Shown one piece after another: positions 34,559 through 39,489 of a DNA stretch of 39,489 nt (the stretch's first letter is position 1; every line of letters begins with the position of its first letter). Source of the DNA: Rhodospirillaceae bacterium. Its GTDB lineage: Bacteria; Pseudomonadota; Alphaproteobacteria; UBA7887. The notes under the pieces were generated by a model that saw only the letters and a program-made list of their open reading frames with translations, ran no database searches and was not told the DNA's origin. The translations under genes and the position numbers were made by a program. The stretch lies in assembly GCA_002728255.1 (NCBI GenBank), contig PBWV01000015.1, positions 1 through 39,489 on the forward strand, given 5' to 3'.

Positions 34559-36453
34559 TGCTGTATGAAAATCTCGACCTGCAGATGTGGATCACTCTAG
34601 GCCTGGTCTTTCTCACTATCGTAGGATTTGCTACCGAGCGACTACCCATAGAAGTTGTGTCTGCATCTTTGATCGCTCTTTTAATGATTGTATTCCATTT
34701 TCTTCCAGTACCTGACCTTGAGGGACAAAACCAACTTAATGCGGCACGGATACTTGGAGGGTTTGCCAACCCTGGCCTTATTACAGTTATATCTCTGCTA
34801 ATTGTAGGTGAAGCAATGGTTCGGACAGGGGCCTTAGAGGGCGTCGCATCAACCCTTTATCGCTTAAGCGGAGGAAGCATCCTTAGGGGTTTATTTATAT
34901 CCCTTATACCCGTAGCTGCCGTATCCAGTGTCTTAAATAACACACCGGTAGTAATTATATTTATTCCAATAATAGGCGCTTTCGCAGAACGAATGGGAAT
35001 ATCAGTTAGTCGACTATTAATTCCTTTAAGCTTTGCATCTATCCTAGGAGGGATGACTACTTTAATAGGTTCATCTACCAACCTTCTTGTAGCGGGCGTA
35101 GTTTCAGAATTACGTTTACCCGCCATACAATTCTTTGATTTTTTTGTTCCTGGCATAATTCTGGCCTCTCTCGGCCTATTGTATGTTCTATTTATAGCAC
35201 CGAGAATAATACCAGATCGCGCACCTATGGCATCACAACTCACATCCGAAGATCGTCAATTTATTGCACAAATAGAGGTGCTTCCTGGTTCACCGTTAAT
35301 TGGCCAAAACTTATCTGATGGAATTCCAGAAGTACTTTCAGAAATGACGGTCCGAATGATCCAGAGATCTGAACACGCATTCCTGCCTCCTTTAGACTGG
35401 GTAGAATTGAAGGAGGGCGACGTAATTGTAGTGGCCGCGACTCGAAAAGCCTTGATAGAAAGTATTGCCACTTTACCCGGAGCCCTACATCCAAGCCCAA
35501 CACGAAGGCAATTATCCTTAAGGGAAACCAGTAATGAACCTTATAATTCTACTGACCAAGTAGCTGACGCTTGGCAGGAAGGGGATCAAGTGCTTGCGGA
35601 AGCTATGGTAGCACCTGCATCAAATATCGCGGGACGCAATCTGGAGACAATAGGATTCAGGCGCGCCTATGACTGTATTGTCTTAGGAATTCAAAGAAGA
35701 TCACAAATGATGCGTCAGCGCTTGACCGAAATCACACTGGAGGAAGGGGACGTGCTGCTTATACAGGGTCCGCCCCAAAACGTTCGCGAACTTCAAAATA
35801 GCCATGATGTGATCCTAATGGAACTTTCACAACACCTGCTCCCCCGTTATTTTCACGCCCAACGCGCTGCCCTTATATTTGCCAGCGTCCTACTTGCCGC
35901 CGCATCTGGACTTATTCCAATAGTGGTAGCCGCCTTGACTGGAGCGGCCGCAATGATAGTGACAGGGTGCTTGGATATCCGAGATGCGGTGCGAGCAATT
36001 GATAGTAGAATCGTTCTTACAGTTGCTGCCACACTTGGGCTCGGAACAGCTCTCCAAATCACTGGTGGTGCGGAGTTCGTAGCTCTTTCTCTTATTGGAG
36101 CACTGCATGGTCTTGGACCTGGCGCGATAATTTCGGTGTTCTTTATAATAATAGCTCTGCTTACTAATATTCTGAGCAACAATGCCTCCGCCGTCCTCTT
36201 TACACCCATTGCGATTAACATCGCAGCCGCCTTGGGCACCGACCCCACTCCATTCATTTTTGCAGTGATTTTCGGAGCAAGTTGCTCATTTGCCTCACCA
36301 ATTGGCTATCAGACTAATTTAATTATCATGGCCCCTGGACATTATCGTTTTATGGATTTTGTAAAAACCGGTACGCCTCTTATAATAATTTTATGGGTTG
36401 GTTTCTCCATTCTCTTTCCCTGGTACTATGACCTCCCACTGATTATTAACTAA
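34558..36453 (+). CDS. SLC13/DASS-type anion transporter with two RCK_C (TrkA-C) domains
   Basis: A 631-residue inner-membrane permease. The N-terminal half has five to six membrane segments, including RLLIPLSFASILGGMTTLIG and SSTNLLVAGVV, where the SSTNL is the family's substrate/Na+-binding signature. The middle cytoplasmic part contains two TrkA-C-like domains: AQIEVLPGSPLIGQNL...GDVIVVAA and AMVAPASNIAGRNLETIGFR...GDVLLIQGP. The C-terminal half repeats membrane segments with LLTNILSNNASAVLFTPIA and SCSFASPIGYQTNLI. Such permeases carry sulfate or dicarboxylates, and RCK_C domains are thought to sense ligands. Substrate is not settled. bpt follows after 17 bp. Confidence 0.92.
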   Translation: MLYENLDLQMWITLGLVFLTIVGFATERLPIEVVSASLIALLMIVFHFLPVPDLEGQNQLNAARILGGFANPGLITVISLLIVGEAMVRTGALEGVASTLYRLSGGSILRGLFISLIPVAAVSSVLNNTPVVIIFIPIIGAFAERMGISVSRLLIPLSFASILGGMTTLIGSSTNLLVAGVVSELRLPAIQFFDFFVPGIILASLGLLYVLFIAPRIIPDRAPMASQLTSEDRQFIAQIEVLPGSPLIGQNLSDGIPEVLSEMTVRMIQRSEHAFLPPLDWVELKEGDVIVVAATRKALIESIATLPGALHPSPTRRQLSLRETSNEPYNSTDQVADAWQEGDQVLAEAMVAPASNIAGRNLETIGFRRAYDCIVLGIQRRSQMMRQRLTEITLEEGDVLLIQGPPQNVRELQNSHDVILMELSQHLLPRYFHAQRAALIFASVLLAAASGLIPIVVAALTGAAAMIVTGCLDIRDAVRAIDSRIVLTVAATLGLGTALQITGGAEFVALSLIGALHGLGPGAIISVFFIIIALLTNILSNNASAVLFTPIAINIAAALGTDPTPFIFAVIFGASCSFASPIGYQTNLIIMAPGHYRFMDFVKTGTPLIIILWVGFSILFPWYYDLPLIIN

Positions 36454-36470
36454 AGGATTTACCTAGTTAT

Positions 36471-37208
36471 ATGATTAATGTGGACCCAGACCGCTTAAAA
36501 TTTTTCTATGGAACCACCCCTCAGGCATGCCCATATCTTCCTGGAAAGACTGAAACCAAGGCAATTACCGAACTTGCTGGTCCAGACCCTAGCAATTTTC
36601 ACGACCTGCTCAGCCAAGCGGGTTTTCGCCGAAGTCATTCCCTTGCATATAAACCCGCCTGTCCTAGCTGCAGAGCATGTGTTCCCGCCAGGGTGAGGGT
36701 ATCAGACTTTAAAGCAAGCAAATCTATGCGCAGAATACTTCGGAAAAATATTGGTCTCGCAGGTCTTGAAACCCCGCCCATTGCGACAGCGGAACAATTT
36801 CTACTGTTCCAAAAATATGAGAAAGCTCGCCACAGTAACGGTGAAATGGCGAGGATGAACTTTGATGACTTTAAAGCAATGGTCGAAGAATCCCCAGTAC
36901 AGACGAAACTTGTGGAATATCGTACGTCACAGGGTGAGTTGCAAGGGGCAGCCTTAACAGACACTCTGTCCGATGGGATTTCGGGGGTTTACACTTTTTT
37001 CTCCCCTAATTACCCAACTCGGAGCCTCGGAACCTTTCTAATTTTGTCTCAAATTTTCCGAACTCAAAAACTGTGTCTCCCTTATTTTTACCTAGGATAC
37101 TGGGTGCAACAATCTCCAAAAATGTCTTACAAACAAAGATTTATTCCCATGGAAATTCTTACTGAATCAGGATGGTCTGAGTATAATCCCCTAAAAAACA
37201 TCCAATAA
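36471..37208 (+). CDS. bpt: Aspartate/glutamate leucyltransferase (arginyl-tRNA-protein transferase family)
   Basis: A 245-residue aminoacyl-tRNA-protein transferase that adds Leu to N-terminal Asp or Glu of proteins in the bacterial N-end rule. Bpt signatures are FFYGTTPQACPYLPGKTETK, the AGFRRSHSLAYKPACPSCRAC segment (read as AGFRRSHSLAY plus PACPSCRACVPARV), and late blocks FFSPNYPTRSLGTFLILSQI, YFYLGYWVQQSPKMSYK. Cysteine-rich ACPSCRAC is family-defining. AAGGA is upstream of the ATG. It is downstream of the transporter gene on the same strand; the usual ClpS/ClpA partners are not in the window. Confidence 0.95.
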   Translation: MINVDPDRLKFFYGTTPQACPYLPGKTETKAITELAGPDPSNFHDLLSQAGFRRSHSLAYKPACPSCRACVPARVRVSDFKASKSMRRILRKNIGLAGLETPPIATAEQFLLFQKYEKARHSNGEMARMNFDDFKAMVEESPVQTKLVEYRTSQGELQGAALTDTLSDGISGVYTFFSPNYPTRSLGTFLILSQIFRTQKLCLPYFYLGYWVQQSPKMSYKQRFIPMEILTESGWSEYNPLKNIQ

Positions 37209-37291
37209 GACCTTCTATTTTTCTGGTTTTGGCCCTGCTCACCTTACATGCTACAATGGCGAAAGTTGCCATCAACGCGTAAGGGAATCTC

Positions 37292-38389
37292 ATGTTAAAA
37301 TCCAAGGCTATAAACCGAAGAAGCTTCGTCAAAAGTGCCGCTGCCGGCGCGACCCTAGGTGCGACTGCGCTGACCTCTCCAGCGGTCTCTTCTGATACTT
37401 TTAGTTGGAAAATGGTTACCACGTGGCCTAAAAACTTCCCTGGCCTTGGAACCGGTGCACAACGCATAGCGGATTCAATAACGAAGATGTCTGATGGACG
37501 GTTAACAGTAAAGCTATATGCCGCGGGAGAATTAGTGCCTCCATTTGAAGCATTTGATGCGGTGCGTGAGGGCAAAGCGGAGATGACTCACGATGCCTCA
37601 TATTATTGGGTTGCCAAACACAAGGCATTTCCATTCTTCTGCACAGTTCCTGGAGGGCTAACAGTCCAAGAACATAATGCATGGATTTATTATGGAGGCG
37701 GACAAGAACTTTGGGACGAGCTATGTCATGGTTTTGGAATGAGGTCTTTTTTAGCCGGGGGTAGCGGGATACAAATGGGCGGTTGGTTTCAAAAAGAACT
37801 TACCTCTGCTGATGATATGAAGGGCATTAAAATGAGAATGCCTGGATATGGCGCGGAAGTAATTAACCGGATGGGGGCAACGGCTGTTAATCTACCTGGA
37901 GGGGAAATCATGCCCGCCCTCCAGTCTGGGGTAATTGATGCCACAGAGTGGGTTGGCCCATGGAACGATTTGGCCTTTGGCTTCCATAAAGTAGCAAAGT
38001 ATTACTATGGCCCCGGATTTCATGAACCAAGTTCCGCCTTGGAGTGCCTTGTAAACCTGGAAGCTTACAACAAGCTACCCGGAGACCTGCAATTAATAGT
38101 ACAACAGGCCTGCCAAGCTGAAAATGTGGGCATGCTCTCCGAGTTTACTGCGCGAAATGCCGCCTCCCAAACGGTTCTTGTTGAGAAACACGGCGTTAGT
38201 ATTCGCCATTTCCCTGACGATCTAGTCAAAAAGGCTTTCTCTATTTCTGAAGAAGTCGTTGCAGAGACCCAAAATTTTGATTCGCTAACAAAGCGAATTT
38301 ATGAGAGTTGGTCACACTTTCGACAGGAATCTATACAACGGGGGCCATATGCAGAGCAAGGCTATATGAATAATCGAGCTTTGAAATGA
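37292..38389 (+). CDS. TRAP transporter solute-binding protein (DctP family), Tat-exported
   Basis: A 365-residue periplasmic binding protein of a tripartite (TRAP) importer. The leader has a twin-arginine motif, NRRSFVKS, before an Ala-rich hydrophobic stretch (AAAGATLGATALTSPAVSS), so export by the Tat pathway is likely. The mature protein has WPKNFPGLGTGAQRIAD, AFDAVREGKAEM, RMPGYGAEVINRMGATAVNL, and PALQSGVIDATEWVGPWND, resembling the SmoM/TakP-type group that binds oxo- or hydroxy-acids. AAGGGA precedes the ATG by 7 nt. It is convergent with a TRAP large permease, only 2 bp between the stop codons, rather than in the usual operon order. Confidence 0.94.
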   Translation: MLKSKAINRRSFVKSAAAGATLGATALTSPAVSSDTFSWKMVTTWPKNFPGLGTGAQRIADSITKMSDGRLTVKLYAAGELVPPFEAFDAVREGKAEMTHDASYYWVAKHKAFPFFCTVPGGLTVQEHNAWIYYGGGQELWDELCHGFGMRSFLAGGSGIQMGGWFQKELTSADDMKGIKMRMPGYGAEVINRMGATAVNLPGGEIMPALQSGVIDATEWVGPWNDLAFGFHKVAKYYYGPGFHEPSSALECLVNLEAYNKLPGDLQLIVQQACQAENVGMLSEFTARNAASQTVLVEKHGVSIRHFPDDLVKKAFSISEEVVAETQNFDSLTKRIYESWSHFRQESIQRGPYAEQGYMNNRALK

Positions 38390-38391
38390 TA

Positions 38392-39489
38392 TTACCCATA
38401 AACGACCTTGGGTAACCATGTAGCAAGTTCTGGCAGGAGTGAGAGTATAACAAGCATAAAAAGCTGAATTAAAACAAATGGAGCAACCCCCCGATATATA
38501 TCCATGGTCGCGACCTCCTTGGGTGCAACTCCTCTTAAGTAAAAAAGGGAAAAACCAAATGGAGGGGTAAGAAAAGATGTTTGGACATTGACAGCAACCA
38601 TAATAGCAAACCACACTGGATTTACGTCCATCATCAAAACTGCCGGACCCACGATTGGTATCACCACAAAACATATTTCTATAAAATCTAAGAAAAATCC
38701 CAAAAGAAACATTAAAGCCATGGTTAGAAACATTGCCGTGAAAACGCCACCTGGTAGTGATGCAAGAAAATCCGCAACCATGTCATCACCACCAAAACCA
38801 CGAAACACTAAACTAAATAGTTGCGCCCCAATTAGTATAACAAAAACCATTGCAGTTACCTGAGCAGTGGATCTCATTACCGCAGTCAAATTTTTCCTAG
38901 TAAGTTGTCCGCGGCTTGCCGCTAAGAGTATGGCTCCCATTGCGCCCACACCTGCAGCTTCAGTTGGTGTGGCTATACCTATTAGTATGGAACCAAGAAC
39001 GAGCACTATCAAAGACAAGGTGGGCAACAAGACCTTTACCACTCGACCTGTTAGCTCTGATCGGGAGATGGCGGCACGCTCCGATTCTGGTATAGGTGGC
39101 ATTCTATCTGGATACAAACTCGCATAAATGATCTGCCAAATTATATATAACACGACGAGAGCCAACCCTGGTAGCAAGGCTCCAACAAATAAATCTGCAA
39201 CAGATACAGGATCAGGAGAAAAATTTCCTTGAGCAAGTTGTGCTTGCTGATAAGCCGCTGATATTTGGTCACCAAGAAGGATCAATACTATTGAAGGTGG
39301 AATAATCTGACCCAGTGTCCCTGCCGCACATATCGAACCACAAGAAACAGTGGCTGCATACCCGCGTTTCAGCATGGTGGGAAGTGATAATAATCCCATG
39401 GTAACTACCGTAGCACCAACAATGCCTGTGGAAGCAGCCAACAAACCACCCACTAAACTTACCGCTATCCCCAGGCCTGCCCTCACTCC
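38392..39489 (-). CDS. TRAP transporter large permease (DctM family), N-terminus cut by window edge
   Basis: The C-terminal ~365 residues of the large membrane subunit of a TRAP importer; the frame is open to the last base, so the start lies beyond the window. Multiple membrane segments are seen, with DctM landmarks: LPTMLKRGYAATVSCGSICAAG, the TLGQIIPPSIVLILLG substrate-path motif, IATPTEAAGVGAMGA, and GFFLDFIEICFVVIPIVGP, then NVQTSFLTPPFGFSLFYLRG. The matching small subunit (DctQ) would be upstream off the edge. It may work with the neighbouring binding protein although the two are on opposite strands. Confidence 0.93.
   Translation of the reverse strand, partial: GVRAGLGIAVSLVGGLLAASTGIVGATVVTMGLLSLPTMLKRGYAATVSCGSICAAGTLGQIIPPSIVLILLGDQISAAYQQAQLAQGNFSPDPVSVADLFVGALLPGLALVVLYIIWQIIYASLYPDRMPPIPESERAAISRSELTGRVVKVLLPTLSLIVLVLGSILIGIATPTEAAGVGAMGAILLAASRGQLTRKNLTAVMRSTAQVTAMVFVILIGAQLFSLVFRGFGGDDMVADFLASLPGGVFTAMFLTMALMFLLGFFLDFIEICFVVIPIVGPAVLMMDVNPVWFAIMVAVNVQTSFLTPPFGFSLFYLRGVAPKEVATMDIYRGVAPFVLIQLFMLVILSLLPELATWLPKVVYG

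Overview
The window looks like chromosome from a free-living, probably marine alphaproteobacterium outside the Rhizobiales/Rhodobacterales/Caulobacterales group. This is inference. It rests on moderately AT-rich DNA, a glnB-glnA pair, HspQ, ParE, a Bpt-type aminoacyl-tRNA-protein transferase, an Mg-type HemB, TRAP and sugar-ABC uptake genes, many acyl-CoA enzymes, and a tRNA-His that keeps the canonical G-1:C73 pair. There is no rRNA, CRISPR array, phage gene, transposase or integrase. Gene density is high and most intergenic gaps are under 200 bp.

Layout. Positions 1-4163 hold uptake and stress genes: a truncated sugar-ABC binding protein, hspQ, a xylose-isomerase-like TIM barrel, a binding protein with no signal peptide, and a coupled pair made of an unrecognised 221-residue protein and an XRE regulator. 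Positions 4311-7336 are an operon of one crotonase without the usual catalytic glutamates and two acyl-CoA dehydrogenases. An SDR and an alpha/beta hydrolase follow. Positions 9180-13619 are the least familiar block: a secreted cupredoxin-like protein overlapping a large polytopic membrane protein (FedA-like), then a SPASM-type radical SAM enzyme, with a convergent exported beta-propeller. After another SDR, a possible tiny membrane peptide and a methyltransferase comes tRNA-His.

Positions 15878-23076 are core genes: a sigma-54-like promoter, glnB, glnA, parE, a DEAD-box helicase and dihydroorotase. Positions 23228-27626 carry glutaryl-CoA dehydrogenase and, convergent to it, a three-gene valine-degradation operon (isobutyryl-CoA dehydrogenase, 3-hydroxyisobutyryl-CoA hydrolase, 3-hydroxyisobutyrate dehydrogenase). 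Then come hemB, an ornithine-decarboxylase-like enzyme, and a class III CoA-transferase with a penicillin-acylase-family hydrolase. The one gap over 300 bp (33685-34129) is very AT-rich. After it a hotdog thioesterase is start/stop-coupled to an SLC13-type transporter, then bpt, and finally a Tat-exported TRAP binding protein convergent with a truncated TRAP large permease.

Functionally the window is mostly uptake of organic solutes, breakdown of acyl-CoA and amino-acid carbon, and nitrogen control. I see no clearly new multi-gene system. The best candidates for something undescribed are the cupredoxin/membrane/radical-SAM/propeller block, the crotonase plus paired dehydrogenases, and the orphan protein with its XRE partner.
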